Source of the DNA: Henckelia pumila
Lineage: Eukaryota; Streptophyta; Magnoliopsida; Lamiales; Gesneriaceae
DNA length: 64,000 bases
NCBI RefSeq assembly: GCF_033568475.1
Contig: NC_133120.1
Span: 94,444,151 to 94,508,150 of the forward strand
Direction of reading: 5' to 3'
Both the position numbers and the translations under genes were made by a program. The notes under the pieces were generated by a model. It worked only from the letters and a program-made list of their open reading frames with translations. It did no database searches and had not been told where the DNA came from. Shown one piece after another: positions 9,862 to 21,800 of this stretch. Each line of letters begins with the position of its first letter. Positions within the stretch are counted from its first letter, which is position 1.

Positions 9862-12800
9862 TCAAAAATGTAAATCGGGTTGGACGATATCCATGATTGG
9901 TGCTCTACATATTGGACACTTTCCGCCACCCCGCTGCAGTTCTTGGGCACACTTCAAACATGTGCACATGTGCCCGCATCTAAACACCGCGGAAAAGATG
10001 TACAGCTAGTTAGTTAATTCTAGGACATCTGAATGATGTATGCAAGAAATACACGGTTTATTTAATAGAAATTTCACTTTTACTACGAAGTACCTGTATA
10101 GGAGAGAATCGACTTTCCTTTTGTAGCATATGTAACATCTCCCTCTACTACCTCGATTCCGTTGTCCATTCTTATCATCTGCATTTGGTCACATAAAATT
10201 GCAGTTTTCAATTTGCATTTGTGTCATAAAAGAGATTATACACGTGTTAAAGTAAATTAAAAACTATAATTTTCATGGTAGTTCATAATGGTAGGTAATC
10301 CCACAAATCAAGTACTAGATTTTTTTTCCAGTAGATACAGATATCATATACGAAGCATTGGTTAAAAAAGACCAATCACCTGGATGACTGGAGGTTATGG
10401 CTACCTCTTGCTTTATGGAACGTTGTAACATCATCTGCATGCTCATGCAACATTTAATCGATCTTCGCAGTTCAGATATCTCTTGATGTAGTTGATCCAT
10501 GTGCCCTTTTAGATCATACAAGAGGTCCATTTCCTGTTTTTCCACCATAATTTTCTTCAATCACATAAGTAAAGTAAATCCCTGATATGTATCCTACAAG
10601 AATATAAAGAGTCTGACTTACGTTTGCAGAATGGATAGCACTGGATGAATTATGATCCTGTGAATAAGGAGTGGATGAAAGAGATTGGTATGTAGAGGAA
10701 GATGGAACTGGATATGAATAATCACTCACGTCGTGACCTCCATGTTGGGGCCATGAAGGTGGTGGGGTGGATGTGGTATCCAAGTAATCATTATATTGTT
10801 GTCCGACTGAGCTTTCGGTTTCTTCATCCTCATCATAATAACCACCGAATTCATCCCTTTCTTCATCTTGGACGTCCTCTACTTCGTCCTCTGCTTCTAC
10901 TTCCTCGGATATTACAACTTCCGAGTCCTTGTCTCGAGCTTTCTCCAAGGGCAATTGTTCTTCTTCTTGGGTCTGATTTCTTGTCAACGTTGGCTGCCCT
11001 TGAGAACGAGATAGCATAACTTGATCTATCTGCTCCCTCAGACCACTAGAAAGAAAACTAGAGACTGTTCCTCTGCACATTTTGTTTTGGGGAAAAGAAT
11101 ATATAAAATCAGACAGCACGCCTATTGGAAATTTAATCATATACACAAGCTAGCATGGGATAGTTGAACTCTAACTTTGGAGCTTTTATACATTTGAATA
11201 TACAGTTGGAAATCCTCTCTGTTTTGATTGTCCGATTCATCTTTCATACTCGAAAATTTAATTGTCCTCCTCTAGGCGTTGGACACTGATAAAGATCTGA
11301 TGGGGCATACATATAAGAAAATAAATGTACTTGTGTGATTATACTATAGCGGACATTCAGAAAAATGGCACACCTTTGAAGTAGTGAACGAATATCTTCA
11401 TTTTTTGAGAATGGATCGAGCATCTCTTGATATCTTGCTTTCCTGAGATCCTCCCAATCACCACGAGGACGTGATACCTCAAAAATCCAGTCTGTGTTTT
11501 TCACTTCTTCCCATCCAACCTCTGGATGAGAAACTTCGCTTCCTGCTAAATGTGGGCTACCGCAGTCTTCTCCTTGCGAGTAAGCAGAATCTCCTAACAA
11601 CTCATTATAATTGTCTTCTGCAACCTGCAGTTGTGTGGCCTCTTCAGGTTTCATGGCAAGATCAAAGCCATGGTTACTTTCCTCACAGCCCGAGCCTGAA
11701 CTTCCTTTATCTGGGAGAGGTGGATGTTCAGCACCAAACAACTGTGGTGAGTTCTCCTGTACATTTTCTCTAGCTTCATGGGAACCATGGTCAAAAGAAT
11801 ATTCTTTCGAAGTTGTAGAGCTTTCTTTGTCCATGATGCTATCTTTCCCTACAATCCGCACACTCTTTGAGCAAATAACTTCCTCTTTCGTATTTTCTAT
11901 TTCTTCTTGGTTGGATGTGGGTGCATTTTCCGTCACTGAAGTAGCATCCGCTACTTCTCTGCATGAGTGGACACTTGAATTGAATCTCTCCCTGAAGTAG
12001 ATCGAGTAATTCAACATAATTTGCCGTTGCTTTTTGTGTCAATAATGTGTATATATACGATTAACTAATTCATTAATCCATTAAAATACTAGAAATTTAA
12101 ATCAGGTTCACATATACCAACAATTTATGCTTGAAAAAATGGAGACAAATGGTTTCCTGGAGCAGACCTTATCTGGAAAATGGCGGGTTGTGTTAATCTT
12201 TTTGGATCAGCTGGTGCTCCATTTGCTTGACGGCCTTCTTTGGCTTCCAGGCCACGACGTAGAAATCTAACCCTAAGCAAAGCCTGTTATAATTTCGAAC
12301 ACAACCCTTAGTTAAGACAAAGAATGAACCTTGGAGAACTGAATCATACATTATTCCAAACTTTCATTAGTACCTGTATGCGGCCTCTATGAGAGTACTT
12401 GGAAACTGCTTTACAGGCCTCAAGTCCCCGGAGCTCGTTGTTCCTATCGCGCTCCATCTGCAAGAACAAATCCTGAAATGCCTGACGGCCCCGGATCATA
12501 CGCGGTGAATTGATGACAGGAGAAAAACACCTCTGCTCCGATTGATCCAACGAGGTTCTAACATGAGGCAATGAGTCGCAGGTAATTCGATCATCAGTCA
12601 ATTTCTTGATGATGTCTGCTACCCTCAGCCTCTCGTTCTCCGTGGCATCAGAATCTCTGCCTCGAGAAGAAGGCGGACCGCTGACAGCGGTCCTATCGGA
12701 CTCCCAATCGCCAATGGAATCATCCTCGTTCGAGACAGATGGCGCAGGCGCTGGAACGACAATGCTGTTGGGATTTCTCCTGCTGCTGCACTTAGCATCC

Positions 12801-13363
12801 ACCTCGAAGCATCTCCATTTCTGAACCAGGGAAGAAACTCCCACCAAACATGGAATTTCTACCGACGAGGCCCGAGAAATAGTGGGTGATTTCCCATTAC
12901 TATCCTCGCAAGAGAAAACCATTTCTCGAGCTCTTGCCCATTTATCTCCCCGGCGTCCGCCATGGTCGTTGTTCTTGTTATAGCCGCGTTCATGGTCGTT
13001 CCCGTTGCTGTTGTGGCTGGTTTTGGTGTCTGAACTCGCTTGCCTTGGAGGATGGTGAACCCACAAATCGGTGTAATCAGAAGTATCGGCGGCGCCAATG
13101 CATGAGGCCACGAAAGGGTGATTGGGGATGCATCTACCAAATGGAGAGGAGCTTGAGATCATATCCAATTGAGAAGACGCTGTTATCATCATATAATGAT
13201 GATGATACCGCTGATTCCAATATTTTTCTTGCAGCACCTCGGATTGATGATGATGCAATAAATGCTTGACCAATGATCCAATAATCAAGGACAAAATCAC
13301 TCCAATCAATTCCTTGATTGCTGCAAACGAGTGCTGCTTTTCTGAAGAAAATATTTGATTCAT
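9862..13363 (-). CDS. EDA18-like C-terminal RING finger protein, seven exons
   Basis: A probable E3 ubiquitin ligase of the plant family that includes Arabidopsis EDA18. Exons: 13363-12374, 12283-12168, 11991-11374, 11072-10622, 10554-10380, 10178-10094 and 9979-9862, all GT-AG, in frame, 850 residues. Conserved parts are [29 protein letters not shown], the block [46 protein letters not shown], a helical LRGHM-like region ([19 protein letters not shown]) and the C3HC4 RING. Its ligands are C798/C801, C813/H815, C819/C822 and C833/C836 ([18 protein letters not shown]). The middle (exons 3-4) is acidic and low complexity. Relatives begin near SSQ-SSSPFG, so Met58 (13192) may be the true start. 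A further ATG (13382, another frame) overlaps the upstream one. The exon-5 acceptor is weak. Confidence 0.85.
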
Positions 13364-13382
13364 TCAACATAACATTCCCCAA

Positions 13383-14393
13383 CGACCATGATCTCGATGA
13401 AAAATTGTGTCATAATTTGGAAAGAAACTAAATTTCCGTAATGGGTAATTAGAAAGATTGTTTTTTTTTTTTTGGGCAGAAGATTGAGGAAAAGAAATAC
13501 CAATGGCCAAGAAAACGAATGCTATGAACGGAAAGAAAAACGAATGGTTGTTTGGAATGTATTGCATTGTAGTTTACATCATTAAGAGGAGAAGAGAGGA
13601 GAAGAAAGAGGAGAGTCCTTGTAATATAAATGTGTACACCGTTGAATTAATACGCGTATATTTTTAGATTATATATACACGTTAATCTATACTATTCGTA
13701 CAGCTTACCATATTCAAATTTCTATCTGATCCCATTTGTTTTTTATTTTAATAACAATCTAAACTTCAAAAAAAAAAACAAAACTATAAACATCATGGGA
13801 ACAAGTAACAACAATTAATGTTTATGTGATTTGTATTAAAAACATGCAACCACGTTGAATCGAACCTAATATTTTATAATTATTTATTGTTCGAAATTTA
13901 ATCTGGAGTCCCTTTCTAATCAATTTCAAGAAAATTGAAGAAGTAGTTTATATATGTATAGAGATTTTAGTAGAGTAATATATATTCTTATAACTTTCTC
14001 AAATTGATGCAGTCGATTGATTATTGTTGATTAATGCCGTGGGAAAAAAAAAACTTGGAAAACAAATTTGTCTGTACGTCCATTTTCTACTGATAATAGA
14101 TATTACTACAACTTATTCTAATTTTGTATTTCATCTCGATTCATGCATGGAAAACAATTTCTTTTAATTACATGCATATATAGATCTTCATAATTTTTCG
14201 AAATAATAATTAATACATATATTCCTCGTACACCGATTGCATATCCAGACAATGATCACATGAAGAATATAATGAGAGACGAGGTGATCTGGAGTAAATT
14301 ACAAAGGATGAATTTAGATTGATACGTGCGACAAAATGTAAGACATTCAGACAATGTATTGTAACGGGTGTGTGTGTCTCAGTATGTTAAACG
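13383..14393. other. Spacer between the RING gene promoter and the peroxidase 3' end
   Basis: Contains the upstream region of the minus-strand RING gene, including a purine-rich GAAGAGAGGAGAAG leader-like stretch near 13595-13615 and a TATA-like sequence near 13625. AT-rich DNA with no recognised gene follows up to the peroxidase stop codon. Confidence 0.45.
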
Positions 14394-15463
14394 TTAATTG
14401 ACATAATTGCAGTTGTGTCGAATTTCGCCATGTTCATCATCAGCTAAGTAGTCCTGAATGTTGCCAAGCTTGACCATGGAAGCCGCAAATTGATGGCTGA
14501 AGATGGATGATTCGGAAGCCAAAGTGGAGACGAGTGGCGCGGTCCTCGAATCCGAGTAGAGCAATTGATCAGTGGAGAGGAGCCCCATTTTCACCTGGAG
14601 ATTCTTGTAGTACTGAACATCGAACGTGTGGGGCGTGACAGGGTCGAAGTCCACATATTCAGAAGCCCATCTGCATTTTCTTCTCAAGAAGTTGAGATAC
14701 TTGGGGTTGATGGATGGGTCGGGCTTGTGGGTTCCTTTGTAGTTGAACAATCTGTACTGTATAGCGTCGCATGTGCTTCTGCCGATGGTGTGCGCCCCTG
14801 ACAGCACCACCAAGTCTAGCACGTTCAGTCCCTTGGACTGGAAGAGCTCGATCAAGTCCGTGATTTTCTCGTGCCCCATAGGGACCGATCCCGCCTCTTT
14901 ACCCGACGATATTCGACCGTCTTTCCTCCCATAAGGCACCGACCAGAACGGGCCGCCGGCCGCCACCGTGGCGTCTCGTGCAGCCGAAGTGAGGATGTCG
15001 GCGCAAGACACTGTCTTGGGGCATTTCTTCTCCACCTCGGCCTTGATGTCGTTGATCACCTCGAATCCCCTCAGGGTCTTGCTCGCGTTCGCCCTTCTTT
15101 CGCTCCCTTTGTGGTTTAGAAGAATTGATGCATCACATCCCTGAAACATCGACATATATACGTCTTATTTTTAAATTTTGCAAACACCACCTAAATCATT
15201 TCAAGAAATCATGAAACTAGATGTACCCGAACAACGCAGTCGTGGAAGTGGAGCCTGATGAGAGCAGGAGCCAAGGTGGGGTCTTTTTCGACCCAGTGTT
15301 TAACCTTGTCGTGGATGATCTTTTCCAAGCTAGGGCAGCTACTGTGATAATACGAGTAGCTGAGGGGATCATCGTACTCATATTCGCTCCCCGATGCGCC
15401 TGAAATCGTCATCATCAACGACAATAGTAACAACGTCGCATAGCTGATGCTGATCATCCCCAT
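14394..15463 (-). CDS. PER7: Class III secretory peroxidase, peroxidase-7-like
   Basis: Haem peroxidase (EC 1.11.1.7) of the apoplast or vacuole that oxidises phenolics with H2O2. Exon 1 is 15463-15227 and exon 2 is 15140-14394, joined in frame at CVVR|GCDAS, giving 327 residues. A hydrophobic signal peptide covers about residues 1-25. Distal Arg70, Phe73 and His74 sit in LIRLHFHDC, and the proximal haem ligand His196 in LSGAHTIGRSTC. YGRKDGR, SCADIL and paired cysteines are present. Wording such as YYHSSCPSLEKIIH, SVPMGHEKITDL and FQSKGLNVLDLVVLSGAH closely resembles Arabidopsis peroxidase 7 as I recall it, hence the symbol as a family label. Only one intron is present, whereas the ancestral class III pattern has three. 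Confidence 0.92.
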
Positions 15464-15539
15464 TACTTGTCTCCCCAGAATATGAATTTACTCGTATTAA
15501 CTTCGATCGATCTCACTAACTTCACATCTTTAATGGGAA

Positions 15540-15547
15540 TATTTATA
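15540..15547 (-). promoter_or_regulatory. TATA box of the peroxidase gene
   Basis: TATAAATA on the minus strand, 77 bp upstream of the peroxidase start codon. This fits a 5' UTR of roughly 45 nt. Confidence 0.6.
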
Positions 15548-16021
15548 CTATGCAATTTAGATTATTGCAATTCGTGATATTTCTCAATTCTAAGTACACA
15601 CAAAAACGTGACAAGCACCCCATCGAAATTTCGTACTCGGCGACGTGCGGCCAATTTATATGCATGATATATAATATTTCTACTCGAGAATCATTAAGCG
15701 TTTCAATTTTGTAAAACGTGGGCACGACTTACCCAAACTAATTTCATGTACCGATTACATAATTTCAATATAAATCTTTGACAAGTTTTGAATATCTAAG
15801 TTAATTATGATAATTTTTTCTTCTATCTAATGAAATTTTCTCTGAAACACTTGTTAATTACAATTAGTTCACTATCGCAAAAGTCAATGTTCAACAATTT
15901 ATTTTACATGTATAAAATTCAAGACATAATAAAATAAGGCATAGTTAGAAATATTCCAACAAATTCTCCAAACAAAGTAATTTTTATCTTATGACCTCAA
16001 ATTTCGTCAACAATATAATTT
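15548..16021. other. Divergent spacer between peroxidase and PPR genes
   Basis: Shared upstream region of two divergently transcribed genes. It is AT-rich, and no further element was recognised. Confidence 0.4.
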
Positions 16022-17293
16022 ATGCCTGTGATCAATTCATGGGCACTTGCGATCAAGAAAGCTTCGTCTTCTTCTTCGCCTCTCCAGGCTCTCCAACTCT
16101 ATTCACAACTGCATCGCCAATCTCTCCCTGTTGATAGCTTTTCCATCCTCTTTGCTCTTAATTCCTGCTCCCATATCTCCCATGGCATCAACATCGTTCG
16201 CCACCTGCACGCCCACCTTCTCAAACTCGGCTTTGGTGCCCACACTTACGTCGCCACCTCGCTCTTGCATGCATATGTCATACAACACTTTCATGATGCG
16301 CGTATGTTGTTCGACGAAATGCCCAGTCGAAATGTAGTGACATGGAATGTAATGATAACCGGATTTTCGAGACAAGGAGATGTTAGGAATGCCTACACCT
16401 TTTTCCATGATATGCCACTTAGAGATCTTGGTTCTTGGTGTGCTCTGATTGCTGGTTACATGCATAATGCCCGCTGGAAGGAGGGATTGGCACTTTTTCG
16501 CGAGATGGTTGATGATCAATGCCTAAAGCCCAATCAAATGATCCTCTGTTCAGTTTTATCAGGTTGTGGGCGTATCGGTTCTGCCGGATTACTGTTAGGA
16601 AAATCCGTACATGGTTTCGCAACTAAGACCGAGTGGAAGTTGAATGTGGAGTTGAGCACTTGTTTAATTGACTTGTATACTAAATATGGGCTTCTGAACA
16701 ATGCTTTCTTGATGTTCAACATGATAAAGGATAGTAATGTGGTGACCTGGACAACCTTAATCTGTGGCGCTGCACAAAATGGTTATGGAAAAGAGGCGCT
16801 GCTCATCTTTGAGAAAATGATGAAATCTGGAGCAACGCCTAATGAGACGACATTCACAGGATTACTTACTGCCTGTGTGCAAGCAGGTATGGTGGAAGAG
16901 GGCAGGAGATATTTTAGGATGCTCAAAGAGTGTGGGTTGAGACCAAGGATTCAGCACTATGGCTGCATGATTGATTTGTTTGGTAAGGCAGGTTTGCTGG
17001 GAGATGCGTATGAGGTGATTAGCACGATGCCTTTGGAGCCTAATGTGGTTATTTGGAGTTCTTTCTTGTCATCTTGTAAGTTGCACAGACAGTTTAAGAT
17101 GGCCGAGAAAGTGATTGATCAGGTGATGGGGATTGTGCGGCCAGAAAATGATGGAGGGGTTTATTCACTTATCTCTGATTTGTATGTGCTGAGTGGTAAG
17201 TGGAGTGAAGCAGAGAGTTTAAGAAAGTATATGTGCAATCAACATGTGAGGAAGGTTCGAGGATCCAGTTGCATCACTAGCGGAGTCTTGTGA
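16022..17293 (+). CDS. PLS-class pentatricopeptide repeat protein (E subgroup)
   Basis: Organelle RNA-binding protein of 423 residues, one exon. About ten PPR units run through it: FSILFALNSCSHI, a TYVATSLLHAY unit, NVVTWNVMITGFSRQGDVRNA, LGSWCALIAGYMHNARWKEG, NQMILCSVLSGCGRI, ELSTCLIDLYTKYG, NVVTWTTLICGAAQNGYGKEA, ETTFTGLLTACVQAGMVEEG and RIQHYGCMIDLFGKAG. An E-type tail follows (NVVIWSSFLSSCKLHRQFKM onward). There is no DYW domain. Such proteins usually specify C-to-U editing or other RNA processing in mitochondria or plastids. The N-terminus shows no obvious long transit peptide, so targeting is uncertain. It is divergent from the peroxidase gene. Confidence 0.92.
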   Translation: MPVINSWALAIKKASSSSSPLQALQLYSQLHRQSLPVDSFSILFALNSCSHISHGINIVRHLHAHLLKLGFGAHTYVATSLLHAYVIQHFHDARMLFDEMPSRNVVTWNVMITGFSRQGDVRNAYTFFHDMPLRDLGSWCALIAGYMHNARWKEGLALFREMVDDQCLKPNQMILCSVLSGCGRIGSAGLLLGKSVHGFATKTEWKLNVELSTCLIDLYTKYGLLNNAFLMFNMIKDSNVVTWTTLICGAAQNGYGKEALLIFEKMMKSGATPNETTFTGLLTACVQAGMVEEGRRYFRMLKECGLRPRIQHYGCMIDLFGKAGLLGDAYEVISTMPLEPNVVIWSSFLSSCKLHRQFKMAEKVIDQVMGIVRPENDGGVYSLISDLYVLSGKWSEAESLRKYMCNQHVRKVRGSSCITSGVL

Positions 17294-17332
17294 AAGAAGT
17301 ACCAGAAAGTATATGTGCAATCAACATGTGAG
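17222..17332 (+). repeat. 29-bp direct repeat across the PPR stop codon
   Basis: The 29-bp sequence beginning AGAAAGTATATGTGCAATCA occurs at 17222-17250, inside the last codons of the PPR gene, and again at 17304-17332, just after its stop. The copies look identical, suggesting a recent local duplication. Confidence 0.85.
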
Positions 17333-17586
17333 AGTTTATCTCTGATTTTTTAAACGGATTTTTCCGTGTGCGATTTTGGTGTAAAAAGAAAAAAACCACG
17401 AAAACCCAGATTTTAGTGGTCGCACGTATATATACATATAAGCTCGTGCTTGAAAGCCGTGAGTCTTGCGATACTCGCGCAACACACTCCGTTTATGAGC
17501 AAACAGGGCTTACGTTCACTTATATGTAATTGAGTAAGTTGGTCCAAGATTTTAGTACAGATTCCGTTTAATGACCACAATTTTTT

Positions 17587-18731
17587 TGGGTTTGGATCCC
17601 CTACTGTGGCTTAGCCACAGAGGGGATGCTGGGGGGTAAAACGGCAACGTTTACCCCCCACAGCCAAATTTTCTTCTTTTTTTTTTTCTTTTTAAATATT
17701 TAATTATTTATTTTTATTTATATTTTTGGGGTTTTTCTCTCTTTATTATTAATTTTTGTCTTTTTTATTATTCATTTTAATTTTAAAATAATCTTATTAT
17801 TTTATCTTATTATTTTCTTGTAACATTTTTTTCTTATAATTTATATTTCAATACTATATAATAATACACCAACGATTTAATGTTAATACTTAATATGGAA
17901 ACACACGTAAATAATTCAAATGTTTTGTTGTTTCATTTCAATTAACATTTTTATAATTTCAAAAAAAAAGAAGACAGTTGATTAAAAATATTTAGTAGAT
18001 ATACATTACTATTGAAATTAATGATTTCAAGATAATTATGGATGAATATTGTATTAGTTAAATCAAATTAACCCACGGAATGAATTCAAAAACTGATCAG
18101 TTCGGTTAATTCAGATATTTGATTTTAGTTCTAAAAAATTTCGATTAATTCAGCTCGATTATTGGTTTTAATTAAAAAAAATTGGTTAACTAAATTAACG
18201 GATTATAAATAATTTATATTTTGATTTTTTTAGACTTTACATATAATTTATTATACTTTAAAATATTTATATATTTAATATTTTTCTATTTTTAATTTGT
18301 CTAACTATAATGTGTTTTATTATGATAAAAAAATCTAATATTCAATTATTAATTAAATTTAATTTCCAATGTTTAGAAAACAAATCGATTAATTTGATTT
18401 TTTTAACTTTAGATATAATTTATGATATTTTTAACTGTTTATATATATTTAATATCGTACTTCATTTTTATTATTTTTTTCAAGCATAATAAAATTATAT
18501 AAGAAAATAAAAAGATACAAAAATGATTTAAAATGTATAATAAAAAAAGATAAAATAGAGAAAAAAAAATTGCAAAAAAATCCCAAAATTTTGAATAAAA
18601 ATAAATAATATAACTAAATTTTTAAATAAAAAAAAAAAAGAAAATTTGGCTGTGGGGGGTAAACGTTGCCGTTTTACCCCCCACAGCATCCCCTACTGTG
18701 GCTAAGCCACAGTAGGGGATCCAATTCCCAA
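17587..18731. mobile_element. Foldback / Mutator-like element with palindromic long inverted repeats
   Basis: About 1.14 kb with terminal inverted repeats of roughly 100 bp. Both ends read TTGGATCCCCTACTGTGGCT, then the stretch GGGGTAAAACGGCAACGTTT, then ACCCCCCACAGCCAAATTTT. Each inverted repeat itself holds two palindromes: CTACTGTGGCT/AGCCACAGTAG and GGGGGTAAA/TTTACCCCC. The core (about 17690-18620) is very AT-rich and non-coding. No clear target-site duplication was found, so the superfamily (Mutator-like or foldback) is uncertain. It ends about 105 bp past the stop codon of the allantoate deiminase gene. Confidence 0.75.
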
Positions 18732-18835
18732 TGTTTGTCCAAAAAATGTTAAGAGGAAAGCTAATTTATATACATGCATTAAGACAAAAGTTTCTCGAAC
18801 ATCTCCACAATTGATTTTTCATGGTTCTTTGCTAT

Positions 18836-21800
18836 TTACAATAAGGTCTCAAGAAATGAGAGGACTGCCATACTAGCTGCCCAAACATCATCATCGGATA
18901 CATGCTCGGATGGGGAATGACTCACACCCCCACGACAACGCACAAAAAGCATCCCAACCTGTAAAAATTATACCATAACCAACAACGCTATCACACCAAA
19001 AATTACCATCAAAATGGGAAGCTTCTTACCTTTGTTAGATGAGACATGGCCATTGCGTCATGTCCTGCTCCACTCATTAATACAGGAACATCATCTGGAT
19101 TCTCATCACTCATTCGTTTCAAAGCAGCAAAAGCTGCTGATTTTAGTTTGGAACTCAAACCAGGATCGCAGATCACTCCATTAGCATCATGCTGAAATGA
19201 TCCAAACTTTAAATGAGCCATAATTTACAACTTGGTACAAGTATCAAGAAATTTGAGGACCCAAATCTCTCACCTTCCGTTCAATAGCACATAGGACTGA
19301 ACGCCTATCACATATTCGGTGCATTCTGTTTGACACTTCATAGATAATAGCTTCTCGTCCTAGGTCATCCATAGCACGAATATCAACAGTAAAGGTTACC
19401 TATGAAAAAGTAAAATAAATAATATCTCATTTTCCTAAAATTAATCAGAGGTGAGTTTTCAGGGCCTATACCTGCCCAGGAATTACATTACTTGCGCTTG
19501 GCCATGTTGAAATTTCTCCAACAGTACAAACAAGGGATCCTGCAAGAGTTTGTACAGTAGATGATGTGCACTGACCATCATAGGACAAGTAATGCTCAGG
19601 TTGTTTACAAAGACTTTCCAGCAACACAATCAGTTCAGCAGCTGCAGCCAGAGGATCCTGCCGCATGGTCATAGGGACCGTTCCTGCATGCCCTTGTGAA
19701 CCTTTCACAGTTACCTATAAAATCATGAAACTTCACTCAAAACCAGAGGAAACGTGGAAGATGGTTTCAAAAGTATGTCAAGGTTATTCACCATATGGTT
19801 AAAAAATTAATGAAATGCGACCAAAGTCCTTGCTTTTAGACATGCCGATCGGGAATTATATTACACGGGCTAAAATGTATTTGAGTTTACACTTGCTAGA
19901 GTATGTTTTGTGGTTCTTAGTTTACAATAGCTAATAACTGAAATTAGTAGAGGGAATCTGTGTTAAAGAATACTTAGTACCCTCATCCGGGTTTGCCCTG
20001 CAATGCCTTTCACCAAACCAAGAGGAAGACCAACAGTCTCCAGTACAGGCCCCTGTTCAATGTGAAGCTGTGACACAAAATATGAATCACAGAATCAGGA
20101 TGACATCTTATGTATTTCACAATTGTTAAAATATGGCGTCAAAGGGGAGTCGTCTGCTAAGGTGCAATACTTGGCCTACCTCAATATATCCCCAGACAGA
20201 TTCTGGGTCATATTTGAGCTGCAAAAAATTTTCCTCAGTAATCTCAATTGAATTCTTTCTCAAAGCACCTTGCACTGTCACACCGCTGAGAAAATTGTTT
20301 ATTAGTCAGACAGCACTTCACCACATTTTCAAGCAAACATAATTTTGTAAACCTCTTATCATGTGCATGCAGAGTTGAAGCAGGTAGTATGCCCGCAATT
20401 GCTGCACTTCCTAAGAAGGTAGATTGGAACCTAACCCCTTCCTCATCACTAAATGCAATAACCTGAAAAAAATATATCAAAAGATAGAAAGAGATTGTCA
20501 CTTTCATAAAGATTATCTGAACATGCCACCACACTGTGTTCAATAATGATGTTTCATATAAACAATGTCACCTCCACTGGCCTCCTAAGTTTTCCAAGCA
20601 TTCCAGTTATGTTCAACACCTTCATTGCCATTATTGGAGTGATAATTCCCAATGCACCATCAAACATTCCAGCATCGATAACCGTATCCTATAAAAGACA
20701 AAAGTATACTTCGACTTAACTTCGTTTGGCCTTCTATGATTTGATCAGAAATAGTTCATATGAGACATAAACATATTTTATTATAGAAATGTTAACCAAA
20801 TGAGAGCCGACTATCAGCACTTTCTCACTTGGGTTCATTCCATCAATTCGACCATGGACGTTGCCCATTTCATCTGTCCATCTAGAAAAAAAAGTGATGT
20901 CATTCAAGTCTTTTGAACATCATAACATTCAATATTTGACGTTTGAGAGCTCACGTCTTTAAGCCAGCCTCCTCCATCCATACACGGATGAGATTTCCAG
21001 CTCTCACAGAAGCTGGGGATTGGAAAGTTCTCTCAAGATATTCCTCTGCATCACTTACCTGGCACGTCAAAAGCCATAATATCTTGTTTTTATTATGTTT
21101 CATTTTCAGCCATAATATCTTGATAACCAGGAAGTACAAGATATTTAGTCACTTACAATATCTAAGCTGAGCATTTACAGGATACCGTTTTTATCTGAGC
21201 AATAGATGGTGCATGATACCATGTCATATAAAAATGCCAGATCATAAACAACTAAACAAGTTTTGTAGATCATAAACAAGTTTTACCAGATCATGTGTAT
21301 TCATAGTGTTTTAGCATGTAATACAGCACAGTGAGGTTCAATAATGTACCTTTCCAAGCTCAATGAGTCTTGCCACAGCCTCATCCCTAAGTACATCTCG
21401 ATGCAGATGGTTTGTATCTTCTGCATGTTTAAGATATACATTGTGAGTTGAAAGAGTGTTCAGTGAATAATTCTATAACTAACACATGTTGCTTACAAAA
21501 CTATAGGCTGCATATGGTAGGTCCGTTTACCAGTAACATAACCATGTTTTATGGGCTTTTTTTTTTTAAAAAAAGGACAAATAACAACTGGAAAGTGAAT
21601 AATAACCATGTTTTATGGGCATTTTTTTTTTTAAAAAAAGGACAAAGATAACAACTGGAAAGTGAATAAGGAAAGATTCACTGGATCAGATCATCAGAGG
21701 CACAAAAGAAAAAGGAATCGTTACAAAGTTTAACTACAGCAGAACTCTAATTCCTTTATATATACTTGCGACTTGTTAGAGATAACAGTCCCAACTTATG

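Noticed and set aside
13364-13567. 67-codon ORF upstream of the RING gene
   Set aside because: It is low-complexity leader sequence with no family match, probably 5' UTR or promoter.
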